A DNA stretch of 64,000 bases from Sphingobacterium sp. UT-1RO-CII-1 (GCF_026711005.1 NZ_JAPPVJ010000001.1:186001-250000); one strand, 5' to 3'; counted from the first letter of the stretch, positions 8,424 to 18,364 are shown. Numbers and translations are program-made. Notes: generated by a model from the letters alone, not told the origin.

Positions 8424-10562
8424 ATGAAAAAAATATTCTTCCTCGTACTTCTTAGTGCACTAAGCATGAGCACTTATGCTGACGAAGGCATGTGGTTTTT
8501 AATGCATCTAAAAAAGCTAAATGAAGCCGACATGCAAAAAAAAGGATTAAAGCTAACAGCTGAAGACATTTACAGTATTAACAACTCTTCTCTAAAAGAT
8601 GCTATTGTACAATTCAATGGTGGTTGCACGGCTGAAATTGTTTCAGGTCAAGGGCTTGTATTTACAAACCACCATTGTGGTTATGGTGCTATTGCTGAGC
8701 TTTCCTCTACAAAACATGATTACTTAACAGATGGTTTTTGGGCCAAGTCTCTCCAAGAAGAATTAAAACCTAAATCACTATACATTAGATTTTTTGTACG
8801 TATGGATGATGTCTCGGAGAGAATTTTAAATTTAGTTAATGATAAAATGCTTGAAGAAGATCGTGAGAGAACGATCAACCGAGAGATAGCAAAAATAGAA
8901 CAGGAAAATAGCGAAAATGGAAAATATGTTGTATCGGTAAAGTCTTTCTATAATGGAAACGAATACTACTACTTCGTATATCAAGATTACACAGATGTAC
9001 GATTGGTAGGTACGCCGCCTAGTAGCATTGGAAAATTTGGAGGTGATACGGACAACTGGGAGTGGCCTAGACATACTGGTGATTTTTCTATTTTTAGAGT
9101 ATATGGCGATAAAGATGGAAACCCGGCTAGTTATTCAGAAGAAAATGTTCCTTTAGTTCCTAAACACTTTCTTCCAATAAGCATAAAAGGATTTAAAGAA
9201 GGTGATTTTTCGATGATTTTAGGATACCCCGGTCGTACAAATCGCTGGATGCCTGCTGCAGGTATAGATCAAAATGTCAATTATGCATATCCAGCCTGGG
9301 TAGAGGCATCGAAAGTGGGGATGGACGCTATGAAAAAACATATGGACAAAGACCAGTCAGTCAACATCAACTACGCATCCCAATACTCGGGTGTTTCCAA
9401 CTATTGGAAAAATAGACAGGGTATGATTGATGCATTGAAAAAACATGAAACTTCAGCCGCCAAAAGGAAACAAGAAGAAGATTTTTCTCAATGGGCTTCT
9501 AAAAAAGAAAACAGGTCTAAATATGGAAATGTCCTGACTACGATAAATGATTATTATGCAGCAACCAATGAAAAGGCAAAACATGACAACTATTTAATGG
9601 GCATGCTCCGTTCCTCAACCTTTGCAGCTCTTCCACAAAGTTTAGGTAATGGGCTGAAAAAATATGCAGAATCGTCTGAAGCAGAAAGAGTAAATTTACG
9701 TCCTCGCTTAGAAAATTTTATTCAAACAAATTTAGAAAAAGTATATCTACCACTTGAAATAGATGTATTAATTGACGAATTAAATTTATACACTTCTAAA
9801 GCTGGTAATATAGCGCCCTATATAGCGAACTTAGCTAAAAACAATAATGGAGATTTTAGTGGAACGATTCAAGACGCTTTTAATAAAAGTATCTTCAGTA
9901 AAATGGAGAATTTAAATAATTTTTTAGATACTCCTTCTTTAGAAACTATTAATGAAGATCCACTTTATAAAATATCCACTGCCTTACTGGATAAGTATCG
10001 CGAAAGTGATCCAAAACAAGTTAAGCTAGACGGTCAGTATCAAGCTGCATTCAGGAAGTATATAGCAGGCTTTTTAAGCATGAACCCAAATACTAAGTAT
10101 TATCCAGATGCAAATTCTACTCTTCGTTTGACGTATGGAAAAATACGAGCGCTACCTGAAGATGGTAAAAATGACGCTAAAATAAATAACTACACTACTT
10201 TAGAAGGTACTATTGCTAAATATCAACCCGGCGATGAAGAGTTTGATCTTCCTAAACGTTTAATAGAACTACACGCTACAAAAGATTACGGTAGATATGC
10301 AGATAAAGCCGGATACATGCCCGTCAACTTCTTAAGTGACGAAGATATCACAGGAGGTAATTCAGGTTCTCCGGTATTAAATGGAAATGGAGAATTAATC
10401 GGATTAGCTTTTGACGGTAATATTGAAGCAATGGCGGGTGATGTAATTTTTGACCCTATATTGCAACGCACAATTTCGGTTGACATTCGATATGTGCTAT
10501 TTATTATCGATAAATACGCAGGGGCTCAAAACATTATCGACGAATTAAATATTGTAGAATAA
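8424..10562 (+). CDS. S46-family dipeptidyl-peptidase (DPP7/DPP11 family)
   Basis: A 712-residue exported serine exopeptidase that removes dipeptides from the N-terminus of peptides in the periplasm. A signal peptide of about 19 residues (ending TYA) leads the protein. The catalytic histidine lies in TNHHCG (83-84) and the catalytic serine is S647 in GGNSGSP. The following LAFDGN places Gly665 where DPP7 has glycine and DPP11 has arginine; in the known enzymes this position sets P1 preference, so a DPP7-like hydrophobic preference is inferred. Monocistronic, with its own promoter. Confidence 0.92.
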   Translation: MKKIFFLVLLSALSMSTYADEGMWFLMHLKKLNEADMQKKGLKLTAEDIYSINNSSLKDAIVQFNGGCTAEIVSGQGLVFTNHHCGYGAIAELSSTKHDYLTDGFWAKSLQEELKPKSLYIRFFVRMDDVSERILNLVNDKMLEEDRERTINREIAKIEQENSENGKYVVSVKSFYNGNEYYYFVYQDYTDVRLVGTPPSSIGKFGGDTDNWEWPRHTGDFSIFRVYGDKDGNPASYSEENVPLVPKHFLPISIKGFKEGDFSMILGYPGRTNRWMPAAGIDQNVNYAYPAWVEASKVGMDAMKKHMDKDQSVNINYASQYSGVSNYWKNRQGMIDALKKHETSAAKRKQEEDFSQWASKKENRSKYGNVLTTINDYYAATNEKAKHDNYLMGMLRSSTFAALPQSLGNGLKKYAESSEAERVNLRPRLENFIQTNLEKVYLPLEIDVLIDELNLYTSKAGNIAPYIANLAKNNNGDFSGTIQDAFNKSIFSKMENLNNFLDTPSLETINEDPLYKISTALLDKYRESDPKQVKLDGQYQAAFRKYIAGFLSMNPNTKYYPDANSTLRLTYGKIRALPEDGKNDAKINNYTTLEGTIAKYQPGDEEFDLPKRLIELHATKDYGRYADKAGYMPVNFLSDEDITGGNSGSPVLNGNGELIGLAFDGNIEAMAGDVIFDPILQRTISVDIRYVLFIIDKYAGAQNIIDELNIVE

Positions 10563-10682
10563 CATCTGTAAATTGAAATTATATAAAACTGTAACGGTAA
10601 AAATTGGAGATTAGTTCGTTGTTTTTGTATATTTATAATATATTTAAAGTGTTAATTATTACAAACTAAAATTATATTAAAA

Positions 10683-10865
10683 ATGGAAAACTACAACAAA
10701 TTAAAAGACTTAGTCGCTTCTATCGAAGCCGATGCAGATAAGTTCTTCAACAATGGTAATTCAGCAGCAGGTACTCGTGTACGCAAAGGTTTACAAGAAA
10801 TTAAGACCTTAGCACAAGATATTCGTAACGACGTAACCGCTAAAAAAAACGAAGTTAAAAAATAA
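10683..10865 (+). CDS. Histone H1-like protein (Hc1 family)
   Basis: A 60-residue, lysine-rich protein (MENYNKLKDLVASIEADADKF...) that matches the small histone H1-like proteins of Bacteroidota. It probably binds DNA and helps compact the nucleoid. The segment AGTRVRKGLQEIKTLAQDIR is typical of the family. A strong bidirectional terminator follows. It is transcribed alone; the A/T-rich 120-base upstream region holds no clear consensus promoter. Confidence 0.85.
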   Translation: MENYNKLKDLVASIEADADKFFNNGNSAAGTRVRKGLQEIKTLAQDIRNDVTAKKNEVKK

Positions 10866-10885
10866 CTCGAATTAGCTATTGCATA

Positions 10886-10920
10886 AAAAATCCGCTCGAA
10901 ATAATTCTGAGCGGATTTTT
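10886..10920. terminator. Bidirectional terminator after the histone-like gene
   Basis: A perfect 12-bp stem (10886-10897 with 10909-10920), 11-base loop, has A runs on one side and T runs on the other. It separates convergent genes. Confidence 0.88.
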
Positions 10921-10936
10921 TATGTAACGAAGTATA

Positions 10937-11728
10937 TTACAAAAACATCGCAGCTATCATGAGATTAAACTGTTGCTCCGACATCCATCTTCCCATTAGG
11001 TCTTTAAGCTTTGCTTGCGCTTCTTTTCTACTCATAGGCGTGTCCCGCTTCTTTTCCGTAACAGATGCTAATGTAGGTTGATTAAACTCGACCTTTGTAG
11101 CATAAATATTAAAATGTTGCTCAGGTACTACCAATCCTAGTATCATTCCTGGCAAACCATGTACTGTCCCAGGCCCTGCAGTAGTAGGGATTTGATCCGT
11201 AAAAAAAGCGACGACATACACAGAGTCTAAAGTCACACCATTAGCGCGACGACATTCATAACCAGCAATACTTCTATATTCGTTCGTTATTTTCCATTTT
11301 ACATTTAACAATGAATCTTTAAGTAAAATTGATGACCCTCCCAAATCAAAACTTGATCTAGAAACTGATTTTGACAAGTCTTGATACAATGTGCCTTGAT
11401 AATCCAACAGCCCCTGCCTTAATAAATTATTAATAATGGGGTCATAAGTTTCTTTTACTGACTCGAAACTCATTTCATTACCTCGAAAAGACAGTCTTTT
11501 TTTCAGCACAGTTGTCTCATTAACTCTTTGCATCAATTCTTCAAAGTATTTAGTTGACCAATCATCGTCATTAAGTGTGGATATATGTCTTTTTAACAAA
11601 TTTTTGACATGAATTGTCTTATCATACATAATCGTTCCTTCTGTCGGGAAATAAGCATATTGAGCCTTCACATAACCTGTCGAACAGATTAGAAAAAACA
11701 TTGTCATTAAATAAAATAACCTCTTCAT
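10937..11728 (-). CDS. GLPGLI family exported protein
   Basis: A 263-residue protein with a signal peptide (about residues 1-22, ending VKA) and the family-defining motif HGLPGMIL near residue 193. GLPGLI proteins are common in Bacteroidota and usually sit next to an outer-membrane barrel gene, as here. The function is unknown; a role with the partner barrel in envelope transport or assembly is an inference from context. Its ATG overlaps the stop of the barrel gene by 1 base, so the two are translationally coupled. Confidence 0.9.
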   Translation of the reverse strand: MKRLFYLMTMFFLICSTGYVKAQYAYFPTEGTIMYDKTIHVKNLLKRHISTLNDDDWSTKYFEELMQRVNETTVLKKRLSFRGNEMSFESVKETYDPIINNLLRQGLLDYQGTLYQDLSKSVSRSSFDLGGSSILLKDSLLNVKWKITNEYRSIAGYECRRANGVTLDSVYVVAFFTDQIPTTAGPGTVHGLPGMILGLVVPEQHFNIYATKVEFNQPTLASVTEKKRDTPMSRKEAQAKLKDLMGRWMSEQQFNLMIAAMFL

Positions 11729-14493
11729 TATTCTTTTCCTCCTTTCATTGATGTAAACTCCCAGGTAACTTTTAACATAAAATATCTTGATATTGTATTG
11801 TACGTGTTTTGCGTAATTGTACTTCCCATCTGTTGTCTTCTAAATCCTTTATTTTTATTAAAAACATCCGTCACATAAAAATCTAGAATCAAGCTTTCAT
11901 CCTTAAAGAATTTGCGAGAGACACCTGGTTTAAAGAGTAACAAATCAAACTTTTCATCAATTGCTTTAGTAGGTGCTTCGTACTGATATGAAAGATCGCC
12001 ATACAAACTTAATTTTAAAGGTAATTTCCAATTGTACCATAAGTTTGTATTATAAGTAAATCCTGAACTATTCTGGTTAGACTGGAGAGAGGTTTTCATT
12101 GTTCTCCATCCTGGTGCAAAACTCAAATTAAAGTCTATATTTTTTGTAGTATTCTTCGCTACATAAAAACTCACAGAATAGTTATAATTGGTATTCTTAT
12201 TCAACTCAGAATTAATATAATTATAATATTCATTGAAACTACCGTTACCAGATACTCCTGCTCTCAGTTTGATTTTCTTCATCAAATCAAACCCAGTTCC
12301 AAACCAAAGATTCACATTATTTGCGACATAACCATCAAGGTTTTCATAGAATAGAGTGCGCACACCATTTTCAATTTCAACATTTTGCTGAATAGCATTT
12401 CTAGTCTGTCTCAAACTTAAATTACCATAAAAATGTTTTCCTTTCAACATATTATAAGAGTTATAATAAATGCTATAATTATCATTTTTAGCGGGAGTCA
12501 GGTCTTCATTACCTTCTACAATATTAAGGGGGTCTGTATTCTGACGTAACGGCTGAATTTGAGACAGTGAAGGTAAACTATTCGAATGATTGTAATGAAA
12601 GTTTATCGATTGATTTTTTGTAAGATTATACCGAAGGCGTAAACTAGGATTGTAAGTTAAAAAATCACGTTGAACACGGATCTTTTCATAATTGTTTTGC
12701 TGAGCCATATCATCATTCCTTACATTATTTGTAAAGTTTGCTTCCAGTTTCTCCAACTTATACGTTAATGATAAATTCAGCGCATTCCGTGTCGTGTTAA
12801 AATTAAAGTCACTACTATATTCACTATCAAACTCATCATAATTACCACTAGCCCCCTTATTATAAGAGTCGTTCACAGAATGTGATCTAGATGTACCATA
12901 TTCATAACCTAAAGAAGCATTCAATTTTGAAGTAATAGGTTCTGTATATGTTAAATTAGTTCTTACACTATTTGATTTGCTGTTTATTCCTTTCAGCTGA
13001 TCAGTCAAATCTGTTTGTAGAAAAGCACCATCTTTATACAAATCAGTTTTCGAATTCAACAAAGTATTTCCTTCATTTTCTGAATAGTCCCCTCCAAATC
13101 TAAAAGACACCGAACGCCCCACTTTCCGAAACCGTCGCGTCAAATATGTATTATAAGATATGCTAGAGTTTTCCGATTCATTAACCTGTGTACGAGTATT
13201 TTCATTTACAGTATTACCCTGTCCATCAACTGAAAGCACATCATAGTAATCTTCCGATTCGCTTTTAGACTTTGAAGCAGAGAGATTTAACGTTAAAGTA
13301 GTAAGCGAGTCTATTTTCAAGTCATATTTTGTATTAAACCGATGCTTTCTAGAATCTGTCTCTCTTATCGAGTTACTTGTACTATTTAATTCTTCGCCGT
13401 TAGGTAAACCTTCTTTTGATAGCGTACTCTCCACTACATCATTCTGAACAATCCCATATTTATAACTACCATTCAATTTATGTTTATTTTCCTTCCAGGA
13501 ATCTAAGAAACTAGCTCCAGTACTGAATGCTTTAGGTCGGCCTTTACCATCCCAGTAGTCAAAGCTATCTCCGGACATCATGAAATACATCCCCCCATCA
13601 TCACTCATTCCACTTTCGACACTCGACATCCCGAATTTTTCAGATTCTTGCCAGTCTAGAGATATATTACCATCATTAGCCCCCATAGCATAAGCACCTA
13701 TTTTCTGGCTTCCGCTAAACTTGTTAATTGCTAATTTCCCTAAATAAAAATCATCTGTTCCTCCGGCAGCTTCCGCTTTACCAAACATGCCCTTTTTAGC
13801 CTCTTCCTTTAATTTTACGTTAATAGTCTGTGTACGTACTCCATCATCAACTCCTGTACGCTCTGCCTCCTCAGACTTCTTCTCATAGAGCTGTACTTTA
13901 TCAACCATATCCGACCGAATGTTTCGTGTTACTAAAGTAGGGTCATCACCAAAGAATTCCTCCCCATCAACCAGCACTTTCTCGACAGTTTTTCCCTGCG
14001 CAGTTATTTTCCCATTAGCATCTACTGAAATACCCGGAAGAACTTTCAAGAGGTCTTCAACTTTTGCATTTTTTTCTACTGCAAAGCTGGAGGCGTCATA
14101 TTCGACAGTATCTCCTTTAACCACTACTGGTATACGACCTGTTACCATGACCTCTTCAATAAGATGACTAACACTGGTCAACCCCACCTGACCAAGCTGC
14201 CCATCATCACTTTCATTAATCTGCTTAAAGTAATCGCCAAATTTAGGATAAGTAATAACAACAAGAAAACTCCCTGAATCTGGCTTATTTAATGAAAACT
14301 TTCCATTTTCATTTGCTCGCGCAAAGTCTACCAAAATGGAATCTTTCGCTTGAAGTAACATAACAGTAGCATTCGATAGCTTAACTGTCCGATCAACGTC
14401 ATCAACAACTTCTCCTGTGATTTTAGATTGTCCATAAATACTGAATGAATAACTAAAAAGTGCTAAGAGAAAAAATAAACTTAGGTTCTTCAT
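11728..14493 (-). CDS. Outer-membrane beta-barrel protein, TonB-receptor-like
   Basis: A 921-residue outer-membrane protein. After a signal peptide (about 1-21) comes a carboxypeptidase-regulatory-like beta domain (about 22-110), then a plug-like region containing VLVDGEEFFGDDP, and a long barrel of alternating polar and aromatic strands to the C-terminus. This matches the outer membrane beta-barrel family found with GLPGLI proteins. Unlike true SusC proteins it has no DEVVVVGYG box. The substrate is unknown. It is the first gene of a two-gene operon with the GLPGLI gene. Confidence 0.88.
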   Translation of the reverse strand: MKNLSLFFLLALFSYSFSIYGQSKITGEVVDDVDRTVKLSNATVMLLQAKDSILVDFARANENGKFSLNKPDSGSFLVVITYPKFGDYFKQINESDDGQLGQVGLTSVSHLIEEVMVTGRIPVVVKGDTVEYDASSFAVEKNAKVEDLLKVLPGISVDANGKITAQGKTVEKVLVDGEEFFGDDPTLVTRNIRSDMVDKVQLYEKKSEEAERTGVDDGVRTQTINVKLKEEAKKGMFGKAEAAGGTDDFYLGKLAINKFSGSQKIGAYAMGANDGNISLDWQESEKFGMSSVESGMSDDGGMYFMMSGDSFDYWDGKGRPKAFSTGASFLDSWKENKHKLNGSYKYGIVQNDVVESTLSKEGLPNGEELNSTSNSIRETDSRKHRFNTKYDLKIDSLTTLTLNLSASKSKSESEDYYDVLSVDGQGNTVNENTRTQVNESENSSISYNTYLTRRFRKVGRSVSFRFGGDYSENEGNTLLNSKTDLYKDGAFLQTDLTDQLKGINSKSNSVRTNLTYTEPITSKLNASLGYEYGTSRSHSVNDSYNKGASGNYDEFDSEYSSDFNFNTTRNALNLSLTYKLEKLEANFTNNVRNDDMAQQNNYEKIRVQRDFLTYNPSLRLRYNLTKNQSINFHYNHSNSLPSLSQIQPLRQNTDPLNIVEGNEDLTPAKNDNYSIYYNSYNMLKGKHFYGNLSLRQTRNAIQQNVEIENGVRTLFYENLDGYVANNVNLWFGTGFDLMKKIKLRAGVSGNGSFNEYYNYINSELNKNTNYNYSVSFYVAKNTTKNIDFNLSFAPGWRTMKTSLQSNQNSSGFTYNTNLWYNWKLPLKLSLYGDLSYQYEAPTKAIDEKFDLLLFKPGVSRKFFKDESLILDFYVTDVFNKNKGFRRQQMGSTITQNTYNTISRYFMLKVTWEFTSMKGGKE

Positions 14494-14541
14494 GTATTAA
14501 AAGTGCGTTAGTGTTTTTATTTTTTTCTATTTCAATTTATG

Positions 14542-14549
14542 CAAAGGTG
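14542..14549 (-). promoter_or_regulatory. Possible -7 element of the barrel/GLPGLI operon
   Basis: On the minus strand this reads CACCTTTG, one mismatch from TAnnTTTG, about 50 bases before the barrel start. No clear -33 TTG was seen. Confidence 0.3.
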
Positions 14550-14835
14550 TAATTATATAACTCTTTAAGGAACCTATAATCGGGGAGTTCCCTTTTTTTG
14601 TCGGTAAACTTCAACTAGTACTCGGCGAATATTTTAAAATTAGATCTGTTCTGACGAACAAAGTAATTAGTTGTGTTAAGTTATCTACGAAAATATCATA
14701 ACAAGCGTTATCCTCCAAATAGATTTCTAAATTTAACAATTTTTTAACTCTATATTATTTTTTTAAAGATGTATTACATCTTTAAAATCCACAAAAGATT
14801 AAAAGTTTACTATGAAATACTTATTTATGTATTAG

Positions 14836-14984
14836 CTCTCCTCTATGCGCATACAACTATCAATCAAGAAAGGGAGGTTAACCACACCTTCTCGACTGTT
14901 TGCCTATTCATTAGCTACTCCCCCCCACTCTCTATTTAGGAAAAGAGTAGAAGGTAGCAAACACAATCCACAGCCTGAAGAGGG
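14836..14984. ncRNA. Possible structured RNA in a 564-base gap
   Basis: The gap 14494-15057 has no convincing ORF. Part of it is less A/T-rich and can fold: TGTTTGC (14897-14903) pairs with GCAAACA (14957-14963), CTACTC (14915-14920) with GAGTAG (14945-14950), and CTCTCCTC (14836-14843) imperfectly with GAAGAGGG (14977-14984). A long rod with internal bubbles is reminiscent of 6S RNA, but I see no diagnostic conserved core and no clear terminator. Strand and ends are uncertain. Confidence 0.3.
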
Positions 14985-15034
14985 AAAGTAGACAGTTTGC
15001 AGATATACCTTTATTCTCTTAAATTATTATTTGG

Positions 15035-15042
15035 TAGATTTG
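15035..15042 (+). promoter_or_regulatory. -7 element of the M20 dipeptidase gene
   Basis: TAGATTTG is a perfect TAnnTTTG match 15 bases before the ATG at 15058. Transcription would start near 15047. Confidence 0.5.
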
Positions 15043-15057
15043 TAAAAACACATAATT

Positions 15058-16428
15058 ATGTCAATGATAAAAGATTATATTCAATCCAATCAGGATAGAT
15101 TCTTAGAAGAACTGTTTACTTTACTACGTTTCCCTTCTATTAGCGCTGATCCTAAATACAAAGAGGATATTATCAAGACTGCAGAGTTTGTAGCACAAAA
15201 ACTAAAAGATGCGGGAGCTGATAACGTTGAAGTTTGCCCTACAGCAGGTAATCCTATCGTGTATGGTGAAAAAATCATCGCTCCTAACTTACCTACTGTT
15301 TTAGTTTATGGTCACTATGATGTACAGCCTGCGGATCCTATCGAGCTATGGGACACTCCCCCTTTCGAACCTACTATAAGAGATGGAAAAATATACGCTC
15401 GAGGTGCTGCAGATGACAAAGGTCAATTTTATATGCATGTTAAGGCCTTTGAATATATGATGAGCCAGAACGAGTTAAGCTGTAACATTAAGTTTATGAT
15501 CGAAGGGGAAGAAGAAGTTGGTTCGGCAAACTTAGGCACATTTGTTAAAGAAAACAAAGAGCGTTTGACGAATGATGTCATTGTTATTTCAGATACATCA
15601 ATGATCAGTATGGAGCAACCTTCTTTAGAAACTGGACTACGCGGTTTATCCTATGTAGAGGTTGAAGTAACTGGTCCAAATAGAGACTTACACTCTGGAG
15701 TGTACGGTGGAGCTGTGGCAAACCCGGCTACTATATTAGCTAAACTGATTGCCTCTCTACATGACGAAAACAATCATATTACTATTCCTGGCTTCTATGA
15801 CGATGTAATTGAACTGACAGAAAGTGAAAGGGACGCTTTAAATAAAGCTCCATTTGATATCGAAGTTTATAAAAAAGACCTACAAGTAACAGATGTATGG
15901 GGAGAGAAAGGATATACAACAATAGAACGTACAGGCATTCGTCCTACGTTAGAGGTAAATGGTATTTGGGGCGGCTATATTGGAGAAGGTGCTAAAACTG
16001 TACTTCCTTCAAAAGCATATGCTAAAATTTCGATGCGTTTAGTCCCTAATCAGGATTCTAACCGTATAACAGAATTATTCAAAAATCATTTTGAAAAGAT
16101 TGCTCCTTCAAGTGTAAAAGTAGAAGTAAAACCTCATCATGGTGGTGAACCTGTAGTTACACCAACAGATAGTATTGCGTATAAAGCTGCAGAAAAAGCA
16201 TTAGAAGAAGCTTTTAAGAAGAAACCCATCCCTACTCGTGGTGGCGGTTCTATTCCAATTGTAGCATTATTTGAGAAAGAATTACAGTCAAAAACTGTAT
16301 TATTAGGTTTTGGTTTAGATAGTGACAATCTGCACTCACCTAATGAAAAATACGGTATTGAGAACTACCTGAAAGGTATTGAAACAATTCCTTCTTTTTT
16401 CAAACATTTTGCTGAGCTAAGTAAATAA
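15058..16428 (+). CDS. M20-family dipeptidase
   Basis: A 456-residue cytoplasmic metallopeptidase. Visible metal-site motifs are VYGHYDVQPAD, GAADDKGQ, EGEEEVGS and, near the end, DNLHSPNE. A dimerisation domain lies between, with DLHSGVYGGAVANP. It resembles the CNDP/dipeptidase branch of M20, which cleaves dipeptides and short peptides. There is no signal peptide. It is likely transcribed alone from a near-consensus promoter and followed by a long hairpin. Confidence 0.92.
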   Translation: MSMIKDYIQSNQDRFLEELFTLLRFPSISADPKYKEDIIKTAEFVAQKLKDAGADNVEVCPTAGNPIVYGEKIIAPNLPTVLVYGHYDVQPADPIELWDTPPFEPTIRDGKIYARGAADDKGQFYMHVKAFEYMMSQNELSCNIKFMIEGEEEVGSANLGTFVKENKERLTNDVIVISDTSMISMEQPSLETGLRGLSYVEVEVTGPNRDLHSGVYGGAVANPATILAKLIASLHDENNHITIPGFYDDVIELTESERDALNKAPFDIEVYKKDLQVTDVWGEKGYTTIERTGIRPTLEVNGIWGGYIGEGAKTVLPSKAYAKISMRLVPNQDSNRITELFKNHFEKIAPSSVKVEVKPHHGGEPVVTPTDSIAYKAAEKALEEAFKKKPIPTRGGGSIPIVALFEKELQSKTVLLGFGLDSDNLHSPNEKYGIENYLKGIETIPSFFKHFAELSK

Positions 16429-16439
16429 CTAAAGAACTA

Positions 16440-16473
16440 CTCCTTTCTCTTATGTTTTTTTAAGAGAAAGGAG
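16440..16473 (+). terminator. Hairpin after the dipeptidase gene
   Basis: A perfect 13-bp stem (16440-16452 with 16461-16473) with a T-rich 8-base loop. There is no T tract after the stem, so it may be an mRNA 3'-end stabiliser rather than a classical terminator. Confidence 0.6.
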
Positions 16474-16506
16474 CAAAAATCAATAGTACTTTCTTTTCCT
16501 CGACAG

Positions 16507-17238
16507 ATGACACAGTTCCCCAAGTTAGTGCATAGATACTTTTATCTTTCCACCGTAATTATACTGTTTATAGTTTTCCTACCGTTATTATACTATTATA
16601 CACTAGATCATAAAAAAAACTACAGTAAAATCCACAAAATCCGTAGGTTAATTAGTGCTAAGAGCCTTCAGATAGCAGGAATACGATTGGAAGTAAATTA
16701 TCAACAACCTGTAGACTGGTCGACTAATTATATAATATGCCCTAACCACACTTCAATATTAGATATAGCCATTATCAGTTCTTTATGTAAAGCTCCTTGC
16801 TCATTTATGGGTAAAGTAGAGTTATTAAAAAACCCTTTTACGCGTATATTTTTTAAAACTATTGACATCCCTGTCGACCGAAGCAGCAAAGGCTCATCCT
16901 TTCAAGCCTTTAAAAAGGCTAGTAGTTTATTAAAAGAAAAAAAAACAATGATCATTTTTCCGGAAGGAAAAATAGATGACACTTATCCTCCGTTATTGCA
17001 TCCCTTTAAGAAAGGTGCTTTTAAGTTAGCTGAAATTAACAATGTAAAAATACTACCTGTCGTGATACAGAATGCCTGGAAACTTATGTGGGATGACGGC
17101 GCAAAATACGGTTCTAAGCCCGGAATAATTAAAATCAATGTATTATCCCCTATTGAAATAAACTCTACGGACAGCGAATTAGAAACCAAAGTTTATAATA
17201 TGATGAAAGAATCATGGATTTTATACAATAAAGTGTAA
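16507..17238 (+). CDS. plsC: 1-acyl-sn-glycerol-3-phosphate acyltransferase
   Basis: A 243-residue membrane-associated acyltransferase that converts lysophosphatidic acid to phosphatidic acid in phospholipid synthesis. An N-terminal hydrophobic segment spans about residues 12-32. The catalytic HX4D motif is NHTSILD (His81, Asp86), and the substrate-binding motif FPEGK is at 151-155. The VDRSSKGSS block between them fits the PlsC family. The ABC ATPase gene begins 24 bases later on the same strand and may be cotranscribed. Confidence 0.92.
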   Translation: MTQFPKLVHRYFYLSTVIILFIVFLPLLYYYTLDHKKNYSKIHKIRRLISAKSLQIAGIRLEVNYQQPVDWSTNYIICPNHTSILDIAIISSLCKAPCSFMGKVELLKNPFTRIFFKTIDIPVDRSSKGSSFQAFKKASSLLKEKKTMIIFPEGKIDDTYPPLLHPFKKGAFKLAEINNVKILPVVIQNAWKLMWDDGAKYGSKPGIIKINVLSPIEINSTDSELETKVYNMMKESWILYNKV

Positions 17239-17262
17239 CTTAACGTCATAAATTTTAAATTT

Positions 17263-18021
17263 ATGAGCGAAAATTTTCTCATTCATATTGAAGACATAGG
17301 TCGAGAGTACATAATTGGCTCCGAAAAAATTCAAGCATTAAAATCAGTTTCTTTAAAAATTAAAAAAGGCGAATTTGTTGCTTTAATGGGGCCATCTGGC
17401 TCTGGAAAATCGACATTAATGAACATATTGGGTTGCTTAGACACACCGAGCAAAGGTACATATATTCTTAACGGTATTAATGTATCCGACATGACAGAAA
17501 ATGAGCTTGCAGAAGTGCGTAATAAAGAGATTGGCTTTGTCTTTCAGACATTTAATTTACTGCCTAAAAGTAGCGCTTTAGATAACGTAGCTCTGCCTCT
17601 AATATACGCGGGCATAAACAAAAAAAACAGAAATGACCGTGCTTTAATGGCTTTAGAAAATGTAGGGTTAGGAAATCGTATACACCATAAGCCTAATGAG
17701 CTTTCCGGCGGGCAGCGTCAACGTGTTGCTGTAGCACGCGCACTAATTAACACCCCGTCAATCATCCTTGCTGATGAGCCCACAGGCAACTTGGATACAA
17801 AAACATCTGTAGAAATAATGGGGCTATTGGAAAACATACACCTTAATGGGAATACGATAATATTAGTGACCCATGAGGAAGATATCGCCCAACATGCACA
17901 TCGTATTGTACGGATGCGCGATGGTCTAATTGAAGATGACCATATTAATACTACTGTAAAATCAGTAGCTCCCCGACTACATGCACTCAAAGAAAAGGGT
18001 GATGACTTCGAGAAAATATAA
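17263..18021 (+). CDS. ABC transporter ATP-binding protein, MacB/LolD type
   Basis: A 252-residue ATPase of the MacB/LolD export branch. Walker A is GPSGSGKST (43-51), the signature is [15 protein letters not shown] (147-161), and Walker B is [12 protein letters not shown] (167-178). The Q-loop lies in VFQTFNLLP. No permease gene is adjacent, so the partner must be encoded elsewhere. A second enzyme of this branch, more similar to LolD, is at 45606. Which substrate it exports cannot be told. Confidence 0.88.
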   Translation: MSENFLIHIEDIGREYIIGSEKIQALKSVSLKIKKGEFVALMGPSGSGKSTLMNILGCLDTPSKGTYILNGINVSDMTENELAEVRNKEIGFVFQTFNLLPKSSALDNVALPLIYAGINKKNRNDRALMALENVGLGNRIHHKPNELSGGQRQRVAVARALINTPSIILADEPTGNLDTKTSVEIMGLLENIHLNGNTIILVTHEEDIAQHAHRIVRMRDGLIEDDHINTTVKSVAPRLHALKEKGDDFEKI

Positions 18022-18075
18022 ACACCTATATATCAGCATCTTTTAAAAAAAATAAAATAGTAACAATGTTTTGAC

Positions 18076-18105
18076 TTGTTTTAGTGAATAATAATGTTAC
18101 TTTTG
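18076..18105 (+). promoter_or_regulatory. Consensus Bacteroidota promoter, DUF2795 gene
   Basis: TTG at 18076-18078, exactly 19 bases, then TACTTTTG at 18098-18105, a perfect TAnnTTTG. This is the clearest promoter in the window and suggests strong expression. Confidence 0.8.
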
Positions 18106-18133
18106 CGCAAAAAGGTAGCTTAAATTATTAGAT

Positions 18134-18355
18134 ATGTATTGGACACTAGAATTAGCTTCTCATTTAGAAGACGCACCATGGCCAGCAACTAAAGATGAGT
18201 TAATTGACTATGGTATTCGTTCAGGAGCACCAGTTGAAGTTATTGAGAACCTTCAAGCACTCGAAGATGATGGTGAACCGTACGAAAACATTGAAGAAAT
18301 TTGGCCAGATTATCCCACAAAGGATGATTTCTTTTTCAATGAAGACGAGTACTAA
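18134..18355 (+). CDS. DUF2795 family protein
   Basis: A 73-residue acidic protein (MYWTLELASHLEDAPWPATKDELIDYGIR...) that matches DUF2795. The segment PWPATKDELIDYGIRSGAP is the family core, and the C-terminus is very acidic (DDFFFNEDEY). The molecular function is unknown. It has a perfect promoter and its own terminator, so it is a highly expressed single-gene unit. A start other than the ATG at 18134 is unlikely. Confidence 0.88.
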   Translation: MYWTLELASHLEDAPWPATKDELIDYGIRSGAPVEVIENLQALEDDGEPYENIEEIWPDYPTKDDFFFNEDEY

Positions 18356-18364
18356 AATTAACAT

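Noticed and set aside
10560..10680. Promoter for the histone-like gene
   Set aside because: TATATTTA and a TTTTTG run are present, but no -33/-7 pair has acceptable spacing.
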